Shown in pieces: positions 27,601 through 39,749 of a stretch of 64,000 bases of DNA. Below the pieces are notes generated by a model. It worked only from the letters and a program-made list of their open reading frames with translations, was not told where the DNA came from and made no database searches. Both the position numbers and the translations under genes were made by a program. Numbering within the stretch: the first letter of the stretch is position 1; every line of letters starts with the position of its first letter. The stretch is taken from assembly GCA_963778945.1 (NCBI GenBank), contig CAVZWL010000012.1:1-64000 (forward strand). Direction: 5' to 3'. The DNA comes from Fen-1254 sp963778945. GTDB taxonomy: Bacteria > Bacteroidota > Ignavibacteria > UBA10030.

Positions 27601-28576
27601 AGGAATTAGTCTGCAGCGAGACGTTGCCGGCTTCAACGCTTTGTATAATTTCGTCATCGTAGCCCTTATAATTCAAGTGCATCTGGTTCTCGTAATCGAA
27701 TGTACGTTGTGTGTTCCAGTCAGCAGTCACTTTTAACTTATCGCCTACTTCGCCGCTTAAGTTAAATTGCAGCTGCTGGGAAAACTCGGGAGTGCTCGTC
27801 GATTGGTTGGCCGCTGTCGTATAGAGGTCGTTTTTAACATTTTGGAACGCCGCATGGAGATCGATTCCCCCTGTGATTTGGAACCGGACGTAGTTCTTTC
27901 CAAAGATACTGAAGAGCGGGCTCTGCGGAATGGGAATTTCAATACTTGTCATCTTACTGAACAAGTTCGCAAGCGCATCTTGTTTTTGCAGCGTGGATTC
28001 CGAAGCTTGAAGGATCGATTCCCAATTCTTCTGAATTGCTTTCTTCATCCGCAGGCCGGTGTACTCCTCAAGAGGAATATCGAGCGGAATGCGGGTATCG
28101 ACATCCTCAACGATGCGGCGGATACGATAGACCCATTTCGTCGTGTCTAATTCATCTTTATAATAGACGGCCAGCGGTTCATTGAGGAACAAGGGCATAT
28201 TTTTGTGATATGTAGGGTCTACAACCGGATTGTCTTTGCGCACATAGATAAATTGTGCAACTCTGGCGGAAGAGTCCCGATGCGCCAGGAGTATGCTGTC
28301 GAAGCGTGCAGCAGAAGCATTTTGAGCAGACCGGAGTGCATTGAAATATGCGGCTCGTTCCCGTGCGGCACGAGCATGCCTTGCGGAATAGGCATTGGAG
28401 AAAACTGATTCCGCAGACGACGTATCACTCGCAAACGGCTGGTTCTCTCCAATTGCAGGAAGGCCTTCTGTCCGTAAACTGCGGGCACAGAAAACCGTCA
28501 GCAAAAGCGCAGCAGTACAACATAATGCGGCTCTTTTCGCCCAAAGAGATATATATTCTGTGTTTCTTGGCTTCAC
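21635..28576 (-). CDS. sprA: Type IX secretion outer-membrane translocon SprA, three frameshifts
   Basis: The four frames join into one protein of about 2,310 residues, the size of SprA, the giant 36-strand barrel through which T9SS cargo crosses the outer membrane. It starts at a GTG with a signal sequence (about 15-32). Typical SprA text includes 'LFSIFGKNYVRFQITGGIDL', 'GEVGDKLKVTADWNTQRTFD', 'NVSLQTNSSFIASSQALFGI', 'IEVWVSRIG', 'YIDDFEGT', 'ITGEVWVDELRLTDVD' and a C-terminal series of amphipathic strands. Shifts lie at about 27350, 27065 and 26040. All are single-base and leave flanking homology continuous. It heads the run that continues into porX. Confidence 0.93.
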
Positions 28577-28895
28577 AGAAACTTTTCACCCACTGCAATA
28601 TAAAAACGAACGCTTAATTACCGATTGGTATCAACAGGACCGATAGAGAACTCCATGGAAGGAAGGATTGCGATGAGATGCTATGTTGAGAGGCGTGTTC
28701 ATAATGCGTGTAAAGTAGAGAAAATAAACCTTATTAGCAAGGAAAGAGAGGGAATTTGAGCGGCAGCGGCCGACCGATGGAAAACAGCCGAAAGACCGGT
28801 TTATAATGTTTCCTATTCAGAAACTCCTGCCGGGTCACCGGAATTCCATGCGGCATTCGTTTTTTGTGCTGTCCGGCCTGCCTTTTAAAAAACAG
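28577..28895. other. Intergenic region upstream of sprA
   Basis: These 319 bases hold no supported gene. They separate the sprA start from the 3' end of the Hpt gene, both on the minus strand, so they likely contain the sprA promoter and the terminator of the signalling genes. I see no clear hairpin-plus-T-run and no unambiguous promoter. Confidence 0.5.
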
Positions 28896-29267
28896 TTAAT
28901 CTTTTTTTATATATGCTTCTAAAAGAGTCTGAACGGTATCAAACTCCGCCTTAAGGTTCTGAACATCGCCGTCTTCTTCCAGAGGCATTCCCGATTTGCC
29001 CATCTGTTCGAGCCGGAGGCATATCGAGCTCAGGCGGACAGCTCCGATATTGAGACTGCTCCCTTTTAACTTGTGTGCGGACTGAATGAGAGCTTCGGTT
29101 TTTTTCCCCCTTATTGCTTCTGCAATTGCTTCTATTTGCAAAGGAGCATCTTGAATGTAGAGCTGGGAAATTTCAACTGCAAAGTCATGATCGAGTTCCG
29201 AGGCAAGTTCATCCAAACGCTTATATATATTTTCTTTCGATGTCATAAGTTGCTCATCCGGACTCAT
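28896..29267 (-). CDS. Histidine phosphotransfer (Hpt) protein
   Basis: The ATG at 29267 overlaps the stop of the hybrid kinase (ATGA) and has GGAGAAAAG upstream, so I prefer it to the ATG at 29297. The 123-residue protein is an all-helical Hpt domain with the phosphorylatable His in 'LIQSAHKLKGSSLNIGA' and the usual 'LCLRLEQMGKSG'-like helix after it. It would accept phosphate from the second receiver of the hybrid kinase and pass it to another response regulator. Tight overlap makes it the obvious partner of that kinase. Confidence 0.9.
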   Translation of the reverse strand: MSPDEQLMTSKENIYKRLDELASELDHDFAVEISQLYIQDAPLQIEAIAEAIRGKKTEALIQSAHKLKGSSLNIGAVRLSSICLRLEQMGKSGMPLEEDGDVQNLKAEFDTVQTLLEAYIKKD

Positions 29268-32200
29268 CGCTTTTCTCCATTCAGGATATCTATCCATTTC
29301 TCAAGGCAACGCCGTACATCATTGATAAGAACCGGTTTGCTCAGATAATCATCCATCCCCGCCTCCAAACATCGTTCACGGTCTCCCTGAAGAGCATGTG
29401 CGGTCATCGCAATAATGACAGGTCTCCGATTCTTCGGGACTGTATGCAAAATATGCCGGGATGCTTCGTATCCATCCATCTCCGGCATCTGGACATCCAT
29501 AAAAACAATATCATATCGTTCGGCCTGCACTTTAGAAAGAGCTTCCTTGCCGTTGCCGGCGATTTCCGATGCATAACCGAGCGACTTTAAGATACGCGAA
29601 ATCAATTTCTGGTTGATGACATTATCTTCTGCAACAAGCACTCTACGGTCCGATACGGTGATCGGCGGCTTCTGTGCTTCTTGAACTTGAATTGTCGGAA
29701 CATTTTTACCTGCCAAACCGGAAAAATGCTTTTTCAGAGCATCGAAAAGCTCCGCATGACGAAGCGGTTTAGTCAGCACAAGAGTGGTTTCCACATCGAT
29801 GCCGTTGGTATGCTTGCCGTGAGAAGCGAGAAGAACGGCTTTGAGTTGTGAGAGTTTTTGATTTTTTCGCATATCGTTCAAAACGGATACGCCTGATACA
29901 CCGTCCAGGATATTGTTGAGAACGATGCAGTCGTACGCCGGTTCGATTAATGCGCATTCCATTGCTCTCTGAGCGGACTCGGCACAATCCACCCTGCATC
30001 CCCATGAAGCCATCAATCGCTTGATAACCTGTATCTGAAACTGATTATTTGAGGCAAATAATACTCGCCGGCTAAGGAACTCATCCGCTTTTGAAGGTGC
30101 GCCGGGCGTATTGACCGGATTTCCCGTGCGCACACTGAACCGGAATGTGGAACCGGTTCCCTCTTTGCTTTCAAGCCAAATTTTCCCTCCCAGCAGTTCG
30201 ACACTTCGCGTCGACAAAGCAAGTCCCAATCCGACACCGCCGTATTTTCTTGAGGGAGACGAATCTGCCTGGGAAAACGGTCTGAACAGCCGGTCGACTC
30301 GATCTGATGCAATGCCTATGCCCGAGTCCTTTACCGAGAACAGCAGCTCCATTTTACCGGATTTTTCCGCACCCCGCGTAACCGTAACGAGGACTCCTCC
30401 TTGCTCCGTGAATTTGACCGCATTGCTTACTAAATTTAAAAGTATCTGCCGAAGCCGGGCTGCATCAGTCAGAACCACCGACGGCACATCGTCGTCGATC
30501 CAATAATGAAGCTCGAGGTTTTTCTCTTCCGCTTGAAGGGCGACAATTTCGTACGTCTCTTCAATAAAGGGATCAAAAATTAAACTCGATACTTCTGCCT
30601 CCACAGTGCCGGATTCAAGCCGGGAAAGATCAAGGATGGCGTTGATGATTTTTAAAAGCGCGTCGCCGCTCACTTTGATCGTCTCCAGATATTCGCGCTG
30701 TTCCGCCGTCAAATTCGACTGAGCGAGCAATTGAATCGTTCCTAAAATTCCATTCATAGGCGTCCGGATTTCGTGGCTCATGTTGGACAGGAACTCGCTC
30801 TTTGCTGTATTCGCTTTTTCGGCCGCATCTTTGGCTTGCTGGACTTCCTGCTGAGTTCGCCTGATGTCCGTGATATCGCGTGCCACGACCAGAAGGGCTT
30901 TCCGCCCGCCAAAATGAAATTCATGCCAGGAGGTCTCTACCTCAATCACGCGTCCATCTTTGCATCGATGCTGAGATTCCATTTCCGTCGATTGGCGGGC
31001 CTGAATCAATTCCAGCGCGACCCGCATATGCGACATTGCATCGTGAGGCCGGATGTCCGTAATGCGCATCTCGAGAAATTCTTCACGTGAATAACCGTAA
31101 TGTTTCAATGCCTGGTCGTTCACTTCCACAAATTTAAGAGTCTCAAGATCGCAAACCCATGCAGGCAAAGGAATCTTTCGGAACAAATCACGGAAGCGCT
31201 GTTCGCTCGCAAGCAGTTCAGCTTCGATTTTTTTCCGAGCTGTGACATCATGGACAATAGTCACCAGCGTTTCTTTTCCGTCGAGAAAAACAGCGCTGAC
31301 AGCCGCTTCAACGTCAACAGTTCTCCCTCCGCGTGTTCGATATTGCATCTCCATGCGCACCGGCATGCGGAGCCGATTAAAATTATCCAAACGCTGATCG
31401 ATATTTTCCGGAGAGTCCGCCGCCAGGTCGTAAATCGACAGCCCGCGCAGCTCATTCAAGCTGTAATCGAGCATCCCGGCGAATGCTGAATTGGCATCCA
31501 GGATGCGCTTCGTCGCGGGATCGGTCATATAAATCCCTTCGGCTGCATTTTCAATGATTGCCTGATATCGCTCCTGTCCCTCCCGCAATGCGGTTTCAAA
31601 ATTTTTCCTTTCCGTAATATTGCGTGCAGCAATCGAAAATCCCTTTACACGGCCGCCCTCTTCGATCAAGCGTGCATCCTGCCCCAGCCATTGAACGCTG
31701 CCGTCTTTCGCGAGGAGGGGCAGTTCATAATACGTCGCTGTGGTCCGCCGTTGAAACTGGACATTATAGAAACGCTGCACGGTCGGACGGAAATCGGGAT
31801 GGACAAAATCGAGATACGGATGATTTAAGATGTTCCGTTTCTTCATAACCGGATAATTGAAGGCATGCCGCATTACAAAGCGTAATGTTCCCCTCTGCGG
31901 AAATTTCATAACGAACGCCGGCGGCAGAGTCGGGCGGACTTTGAAACTTCCCTTGATGCATCAGGAGCAATTCCTCCATCCCCTGCGCCCGAATAACGGT
32001 CTGGCGCAGTTCCGTTTGTGCCGCCGCCAGACGGGCTAAGCAGAACAAGACTTGTTTATGTTCAGCCGAAAAGGAATGCGGAACGGTGTCGAAGACGGCA
32101 AGGATTCCCAGGATGCGGCCCTGAGAATCCTTAAGTGCAGAGCCCGCATAGGAACGAAGAGGTTTGCCGCCGCAAGTAAAAGGCGCAGGCTGAGGATACA

Positions 32201-32468
32201 AACCGCCGTCCATACTGCCGGTGACAAAGACATGTTCACTCTGAATTGTCTGAAGCCAGAGCGGATCGCCGGAATCGATTTCACAAGCATCGGTATGGCA
32301 GCGCGCTTCCTGGAATAATTTTTCTTCCAGCTTCAAAATAAGCACGGCACTGGAAACACCGCATGTATATGCCGCCATTGCGGTGATATCTTCCAGACCT
32401 TGAATCGGGTGAGCGAAGAAATCGCCGGGGTGCGAAAAAGGGCGTAAAATTTTCCCAGAAATGTTCAT
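29264..32468 (-). CDS. Hybrid sensor histidine kinase, GAF-PASx3-HK-REC-REC, one frameshift
   Basis: About 1,068 residues once a shift near 31833 is repaired. The order is: GAF (about 25-170), three PAS domains, dimerisation domain with 'SNMSHEIRTPMNGILG' (phosphorylated His), and ATPase domain with 'NLVSNAVKFTEQGG', 'DSGIGIASDRV' and 'YGGVGLGLALS'. Two receivers follow. The first has 'DCIVLNNILDG', with Asn where the phosphoacceptor Asp should be, so it may be inactive; the second is intact ('YDIVFMDVQMPEMDGYEA'). No membrane segments are seen, so it is a cytosolic sensor. The downstream Hpt gene overlaps it, giving a phosphorelay. Confidence 0.88.
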
Positions 32469-32481
32469 CGACGTCCCGCCC

Positions 32482-33105
32482 TCATGGGAACAGCCTGCTT
32501 AAGGACCATGTTTCTCCGTTCCTTTCGTACTTAACCCTGTCATGAAGACGGTAAGGTTTTCCCTGCCAGAATTCAAAGCTTTCAGGAACAAGGCGATATC
32601 CCCCCCAGAAATCCGGACATTGGATTTCCCGGCCGGAGAATTTTTTTTCAAGAGCAGCAGCGGATGCTTCCAGGTTGCAGCCGTCCGGGAGGATGGAGCT
32701 TTGACGGGAGACCCATGCGCTGATTTGACTTTCACGCGGGCGCGTTGCAAAATACTGCCGGGATTCTTCGCGGGAAATCCTTTGCACCCGCCCCTCGATA
32801 CGCACCTGCCGCTCGAGCGCATCCCAAAAGAAGAGAACCGATGCGTACGGGTTTGTTTCCAATTCCGCCGCTTTTCGGCTTTCATAATTCGTATAAAACA
32901 CAAAACCGCTGCGGTCAAATTCTTTGAGAAGAACCATACGCGCCGAAGGACGGCCATTGCCGGCGGCAGTGGCAATGACCATCGCATTCGAGTTCGGAAT
33001 GTTTGCAATTCGGACTTCATCATACCATAAGCTGAACTGTTGAAACGGATCGGCAGGCATCATTGCAATATCAAACCGCCGCTTCCCTGCATCATCGATG
33101 TTCAT
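32482..33105 (-). CDS. pdxH: Pyridoxamine/pyridoxine 5'-phosphate oxidase
   Basis: The 207-residue flavoprotein matches PdxH along its whole length: 'DPFQQFSLWYDEV', 'NAMVIATAAGNGRPSARMVL', 'FVFYTNYESRKAAELETNPY', 'RQVRIEGRVQRIS', 'RPRESQISAWVSRQSS', 'PDFWGGYRLVPESFEFWQG' and 'RLHDRVKYER'. It oxidises pyridoxine- or pyridoxamine-phosphate to pyridoxal phosphate using FMN and oxygen, which suggests at least some oxygen exposure. It lies between two signalling genes with only 13 and 27 bases of spacing, so it is probably co-transcribed with them although functionally unrelated. Confidence 0.95.
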   Translation of the reverse strand: MNIDDAGKRRFDIAMMPADPFQQFSLWYDEVRIANIPNSNAMVIATAAGNGRPSARMVLLKEFDRSGFVFYTNYESRKAAELETNPYASVLFFWDALERQVRIEGRVQRISREESRQYFATRPRESQISAWVSRQSSILPDGCNLEASAAALEKKFSGREIQCPDFWGGYRLVPESFEFWQGKPYRLHDRVKYERNGETWSLSRLFP

Positions 33106-33132
33106 AGAAAAATTCGAGACAATGCCGGACGA

Positions 33133-36100
33133 TTATGCACGACAGCAAACACCATAAAATTTTACGAGCTTTCCTTCATCATTAAAATGTCCGATGATAT
33201 TCATTTTTATTTTTTTCGATGTGCCGGCCACGGCGCCGAGTTCTATTTCGTAATTTTCTAACTTCTTTTCCTGTTCCAATCGCGTTAAAAATTGTTTTCG
33301 CTCTTTGACCGATTCAAAGAGCATTTTCCCCGCCAGGGCGGGCGAATTTTTTTTCGTCTCGGCCCGCAGAGCTTCTTCAAAAGCAGTGTTGCATTTTAAA
33401 AGAGAACCGTCTCTATCGGCAATGAAGGACGGCAGAGTATGTTGTTCAAAAAACCCTTCATACCATTCCTCTTTTTCCTTCAGATCCTCGATAGATACTC
33501 TATAATGAATAAACCGTACAATTTGTCCCGCAATAAATTCCAGAATCATTCGCTGTGCATTATTATAACTCGGCGTTGTGGAATAGTTATGGACGACCAA
33601 GGCGCCATAGACCTTTTCACCCAGCTTCAGCGGCACGCCAAGCCACATTGGAGATTCCGTACCGGAGAAATCTTTCTTCCCTTCTTGTTGAGAACGCAGA
33701 AGAAGTTCCGGAGTCAGTAAAAGCGATTGACCCTCCCGAATCACATATTCCAGCGCCTTGTTGTTCATTTTCAACGATTGTTCCTGCGTGCGAAGTTCGT
33801 CGATGTAATACGGATACGTTATTTTATTCTTGGAATCTGTCAATGCGATCGAGAAATTTTTTGCCGGCATTACTTCACGCAGCAGAGTATGAACCGTTTG
33901 CAAGAGCTCTTCCAGCGATTTCGAAGTTTCCGTAATCAGCGATATACGGTAAGCTACGCTGCTCATCAGTTTGTTTCTTTTCTGTTCCGTAATATCCAGC
34001 TGCGAACCCCATACGCGGACGACTTTGCCCCGTTCAAAAATGCCGGCGATGTTGTTTAAATAGAATTTATCGTTGCCTTCTTTGTCCAGTTCGTGTGTTT
34101 CCAAATTTTCCACCTGATATCTGGATGCGATCATTGCTTTAATCATCCTTAGGCCGAGCACTTCCGAATGCCCTGCAATATTTTTAAGCAATGTACCGAT
34201 CATTTCATCGGCGGACCGGAAACCGTGATTGCGTGCAAGAAGATCGTTGCATTCCGAGATAAAGGCCGTATCAACGAATTGCTTGACTGCAGCATCGATC
34301 GGCAAATCGACATCGAGAGGAGGATTGCATTCTATAGCCCAAATCGATTCGATGCTGTATTTGGCAAATGCCCGGAAACGTTCTTCACTCTTCTTCAATG
34401 CTACTTGCGCCAGTTTCAACGCAGTAATATCGCGGATCGTTCCTTCAAAGAATAAAACTTCTCCATGCTTATTGCGGACGACGCGGGCATTTTCCAGTAC
34501 ATTGATGCTTTTTCCGTCTTTCCGTTTCATCGTAAGTTCGGCATTGATCATCTGCCCTTCTTTTTGAAGGCTTTCGAGAAACAGCTTTCTTTCAGTCCTG
34601 TCGGCATAAATTTCTTCAGCGTTAATGAGCAAAAGGTCCGCTTCGGACTCATACCCGAGCATTTGTGCAAATGCAGGATTGGTCGTCAGGATCTCCCCTT
34701 CCGGAGTGGTCTGGTATATACCGTCAAGAACATTTTCAAACAGCGTGCGGTACTTGGTTTCGGAAGCACGAATTGCCTGGTCAGCTCTTTTTCGTTCAGC
34801 CAGGTCGCGCATCATGACCTGTACAGCCGTTGATCCCTGCCAGAGGAACATAACGGCGGAAACCTCGGCTTCGAGGATCGTACCGTCCAGCCGAAGAAAT
34901 TTCTCTTCGACGACCGGCACTTTTTCATACGCCTGCATTTTGCGCACCTGTTCGGCAACCGTAATCCGGTAGTCCGGGTGGACAAGATCCACCAGTTCTT
35001 TGCCGATCAATTCATCTGCGGATTCTGCCGCGAATGCTTTGATGGCAGCAGAATTCACAAACGCAATTTTGCCTCCGATATGGATTGCGATCGGATCCGG
35101 CATAAGCTCCACAATCGCGCGATATCGTTCCTCGCTTTCACGCAAAGCTTCCTGCGCACGCTTAACTTCCGTGATATCCCTTGAAACGCCCATCATGCCG
35201 ATTGCCTTGCCGTCCACATTTTTTAACACCGATGCGGAGAGGAGGCTGCGGAACACTTCGCCATTTTTCCGGCAATTGTCGACTTCTTGAACGCATTTTC
35301 CGCTGCTGATTGTCGCTGCATGAATACGATCGGCTTCGCTTTGTTCATGATACAGGAGGCCGATCGGCTTGCCGAGAATTTCTTTTGCCGCATAGCCGAA
35401 TGTCTCTTCCGCCGCACGGTTGAATTCAACGATACGCTGGTCCTTGTCGACAGCAATAATCATATCGAGCGAACTATTGACGATATTCTGGGCATATTCC
35501 TGCGCTGTCCGCAGCGTGACTTCCGCTTTGCGCAGCTCGGTGATGTCGCGTGAAACCCCCATAAATCCGATTTTTTCACCGCGGGAATTCTTGAGAACCG
35601 CAGACGAGAGGAGGGCGGGAAATGCCTCGCCGTTTTTCCTCCGATTAAAAATCTCCATCATAGCGTGTCCGTTGACTTCAGTCGTCTTATTGACGGACCT
35701 GCTGATATCATGATCGGCATACAGGATATCGATATGCTTGCCGAGCACTTCTTCTTTTTTATATCCGAATGTCAGCTCCGCCGCTTTATTGAATTCGATA
35801 ATATTACGGTCAAGGTCCACAGCAACGATCATATCCAGCGAACTGCCGATAATATTCTGCGAATATTCCTGCGATGATCGAAGCGCTTCTTGAGTCCGTT
35901 TGCGTTCCGATACATCCTGGAACACCAGGACGACGCCGACCGTGCTTCCGCGTTCATCCTTGATCGGCGATGCGCTTTCGTCAATCGGAAATTCTTTTCC
36001 GTCGCGAGAAACGAGAACCGCATGGTTTTTAAGAACCGCCGTAACTTTATTTTTCAGTATTTGTTCGACCGGATTGACAATTTTCCCTTTTGCCGATTCT

Positions 36101-36661
36101 TCCAGGGTTTGAAAAACTTTAAAGAGGTCCTGTCCCTGCGCCTCGTTCAGTCTCCATCCTGTCAGAGACTCGGCTGTAGCATTCATAAATTTTATAATGC
36201 CGTTTGTATTCGTCGCAATAACGGCCTCGCCCAGACTGCGGAGCGTCGTACCGTACCATGTTTCATTATCTTTGATTTTATGTTCAAGCTCGTTGCGATA
36301 CAACGCCATTTCGATTGTCGTGTGCAGTTCCCGCTCTTCGAACGGTTTCAAGATATAACCGAACGGTTCGGTCACGCTGGCGCGTTTCAATGTGTCGTTA
36401 TCGGCATAAGCGCTCAGATAGATCGACGGAATACCGTAACGAAATCGTAATTTCCGTGGCCGCCTCAATACCGTCGATTTCGCCTTTGAGCCGAACGTCC
36501 ATGAGAACCAAATCCGGCAGAAGGATGGATGCTTTTTTTATCGCCTCGTCTCCGGTAGGTACCGCACCGACGACATCGTAGCCCAAATGAATAAGCCGGC
36601 GCTGCAGGTCGCGCGCCACGATGCTTTCATCTTCAACAATTAATATTTTTGCTTGTGCCAT
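33133..36661 (-). CDS. Response regulator-PASx7-GAF signalling protein without output domain, one frameshift
   Basis: About 1,176 residues. The receiver (1-120) has 'ILIVEDESIVARDLQRRL' and 'PDLVLMDVRLKGEIDGIEAA'; the frame slips at about 36445 and resumes at 'RYGIPSIYLSAYADNDTLKR'. Six PAS units follow (for example 'SSLDMIVAVDLDRNIIEFNK' and 'NVLDGIYQTTPEGEI'), then a GAF domain ('SKSLEELLQTVHTLLREVMP') and a last PAS ending at the stop ('GKLVKFYGVCCRA'). No kinase, cyclase, DNA-binding or phosphatase domain is present. The kinase encoded 3 bases upstream probably phosphorylates the receiver or shares its sensory input. Confidence 0.85.
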
Positions 36662-36664
36662 ATC

Positions 36665-38315
36665 CTATGTACCTTCCCTCCTGATGCGTCCTTTAAACAA
36701 TAATGTTACCCGCGTACCTTCCTGGCGCTGAATGTCGAGTACCGGCAGAAATTTGATCGGATAATGTTTTTACAAGCTCCAAACCCAGCGCGGCGCTCTT
36801 CACATTTTCGCTGGTCTCTTTCATGCCGATGCCGTTATCGGCCACACTCATACGAATCGTCCGGGCGTCGAAATGCCCGACCGAAATCCAGACATGCCCT
36901 TCCGTCCGCCCGTGAAATGCATGTTTCAAACAGTTGGAAACCAGCTCTCCGACGATTAATCCGCAGGGAATGGCCGTATCTATATCGAAGTGAACATTGT
37001 CGGCATCGATGGAATATCCGATTGAAACGGCCGAAGTCTGATACGACTGGAACAAATGCGCCACAAGCGAATGAAGGTATGCGCCAAAATCGATTCGCGC
37101 CAGATCTGGGGATTGATAGAGTTTTTCGTGCAGCAGCGCCATTGCTTTTACGCGTGCCTGGCTTTGCTTGAACAATTCCGCATCATAGGGATCACGAAGG
37201 TAATCCGATTGAAGATTTAAAAGGCTTGAAATAATCTGCAAATTGTTCTTTACCCTGTGGTGGATTTCTTTTAAAAGAAGTTCCTTTTCCTGGTACGCTT
37301 CTTTAATCCGGGAATCCGCAATCTTCTCTTCGGACACATCCGCTATAGCTCCGTCGTAATGAAGAATAGTCCCGTCGGCAGCACGCATTGCATTGCAGCT
37401 CAGCCGGACCCAGATAACGGTTCCATCCAGGCGCTGAAGCTGCAATTCCAGATCGTATTCTCTGCGCACCTTTGCGGACTTCTGCCTTCCAGCGTTCCAG
37501 GTCCTCCCTCTTTGGATACAGTTCAAAGGCGTTCGTTGCAAGCAATGTTTCTCTGTCCGGATATCCCAGGATTTGAACCAATGCGGGATTGATGCGAAGA
37601 AGCTTGCCGTCGGGAGTGCCGCGGAAAAGGCCGATCGGCACCGCTTCAAAAAGCCGGAAATAGCTGTCTTCCGTGTCAAGCAAAAAATCCCGGGAAAGCT
37701 TTTGCTCGTTCAACTGGCGGATATTCTCAAGGACAAGCGCAACAAGTTCCGCAACAACCAGAATAGAACGAAATTTCCGGCCTGACAAATTGATGCTGGT
37801 ACGAAGTATATTCCGAGACTTAAGACGCCGAATGTCCGGTCTTTCATCACGATAGGAACTGCAAGCAGCGATTGCAGACTGTGATCCATGCAATATTGCT
37901 TTGGAAGCAGGTCGGAAGATAGACAGTCTTCTATCGCAATAGGCACGCCTTCACGGAACGATTTTTTGAAAATATTCAACGTCGTCGACTGAGGATTGGA
38001 GAGCGATTTTTCATTGGCATGGAAGATTCCCGCATATCCCTTGTCGAGAAGAACGTCATGTGTCGGATCGTACAATAAAATGGTAACGGAGTCGACGCCG
38101 AAATACCGCGGAAACAATTCCTTGATTTTTCGCACAACAGATTCGATATCCGGAGACGCCAGAAGATGACGCTGCAACAATTGGATAAGCTGGAGTTGTC
38201 CGCTTGAATCCGGCTCGATAATTTTATCAACAGCCGACTTCTTCTCTTGTTGTGAAACCACCATAACCTCATGAAGATAATGTGATGAGGAAACGATTAT
38301 TGTTTCTGGCGACAT
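36665..38315 (-). CDS. Cytosolic GAF-PAS histidine kinase of the HisKA_2 class, three frameshifts
   Basis: The ATG at 38315 is chosen because upstream codons look like spacer. The ~550-residue product has a GAF domain ('SPDIESVVRKIKELFPRYFG', 'SLQSLLAVPIVMKDRTFGVL'), a PAS domain ('FRLFEAVPIGLFRGTPDGKL') and a HisKA_2 dimerisation motif 'LLLKEIHHRVKNNLQIISSL' with the phosphorylated His. A HATPase domain follows ('ELVSNCLKHAF', 'VADNGIGMK'). Shifts are inferred near 37820, 37470 and 36735; repairing the last gives the usual ending EGTRVTLLF and a stop at 36665. It is directly followed by the receiver-PAS gene, its likely partner. No membrane helices. Confidence 0.87.
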
Positions 38316-38411
38316 ATGTATTAGTAAATTCAATAGGCCTAATATAGCGAGTGCAGGGCGTAAAGGCAACATCTTGTAAACGCACAACATTCTCATTATA
38401 TTCAAGAGTCT

Positions 38412-39749
38412 ATGATCATACTCTGGCGACATATTCTGCGAACACATATACTTCCTTTTCTTTTTTCCGTTTTACTCGTGATGTGTATATTTCCTTCTCC
38501 AGTTTTTGATGAAATATCTGGATCAGCTGGCAGGGAAAGGGCTTAGCCCTGCAATTATAGCCGAGCTTGTCCTTTTAAATCTTGCATGGATGCTTGTCCT
38601 TGCTGTTCCTATGGGAGTTCTTGTAGCCACGCTGATGTCATTCGGAAAACTTGCATCAACAAACGAGATAACCGCTATTCGTGCCAGTGGCGTCAGTCTC
38701 TACAAAATGATGGCCCCTGTGGCTGTCGCTTCCGTGTTCCTCTGTTATGCGATGATTCTTTTTAACAATGACGTTTTGCCGAACGCGAACCACCGGACCA
38801 GAACGCTGATGAACGACATTTCCCGGAAAAAACCGACACTCTACACTCGTCCCCGGTATGTTCACGCAGCTTATACAGGGGCATACAATTCTCGTGCATA
38901 AGACATTCGAGCATTCGAATGATCTCGAAGGGGTTTCTATTTTCGATTATTCCAGACCTTCTTTTTCAAACACGATTACCGCACAGAGAGGCACTATTTC
39001 CTTTTCACCGGATTATCAGAAACTTATTATGGACCTCTGGGACGGGGAAATTCATCAGGCCAATACCGGCATCAAAGGACAATATCGAATCATTCGTTTT
39101 CAAAAACACCGCATCGTCATGGAAGCGGAAGGTTTTAATTTTCAAAGAACAAATGAAAATTTTACTCATCGCGGCGACCGTGAACTCGAGTGCAGGCGAT
39201 ATGCGCATCAAAGTCGATAGTCTGCGGGACTTGCAGCACAAAGAAGAAAATGCGGCACAGCAAGCGCTTTCGCTGCTTAAAACAGGAGCTTCGCATTCTG
39301 CCGGTTCCGCCGCTTCATCCACTATGCTCAGACAGACGGTTGAAAATAAAAAATTTGTCGCGCATTTATACGAACTTGAAGCCGGGAAATATATGGTCGA
39401 GATTCACAAGAAATACTCCATCCCGTTTGCCTGCATCGTTTTCGTTCTGATCGGCGCCCCGCTTGGAATCATGGCGCGGCGCGGGACATTCGGAGTCGGC
39501 GCAAGTCTAAGCCTTGGTTTCTTTACGCTCTACTGGATATGCCTGCGCGGCGGAGAAACTCTTGCAGATCACGGGCTGATTGCTCCGTGGTTGAGCATGT
39601 GGATGGCAAATATTATTCTCGGCGTTGTCGGAATATATCTGACATACAAAATGGCAAACGAAAATGTGAATATCGATTGGTCCTGGTTTTCAAAATTGAT
39701 TCCGAAGTCGTGGCGTACCGATGCAAAAACTCCGGAGCATGATCTATGA
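38412..39749 (+). CDS. lptF: LptF/LptG-type permease, first copy, three frameshifts
   Basis: About 445 residues of a YjgP/YjgQ permease. The ATG at 38412 begins 'MIILWRHILRTHILPFLFSV'. Then come 'WMLVLAVPMGVLVATLMSFG', 'LASTNEITAIRASGVSLYKM', a periplasmic beta-jellyroll part ('RGTISFSPDYQKLIMDL') and the C-terminal helices 'IHKKYSIPFACIVFVLIGAP'. Extra bases are inferred at about 38494 (TTTCC), 38855 (CCCC) and 39187. LptF and LptG form the inner-membrane half of the LPS exporter with LptB2. It overlaps the next permease by 4 bases. Which of the two is F or G cannot be decided securely. Confidence 0.85.
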
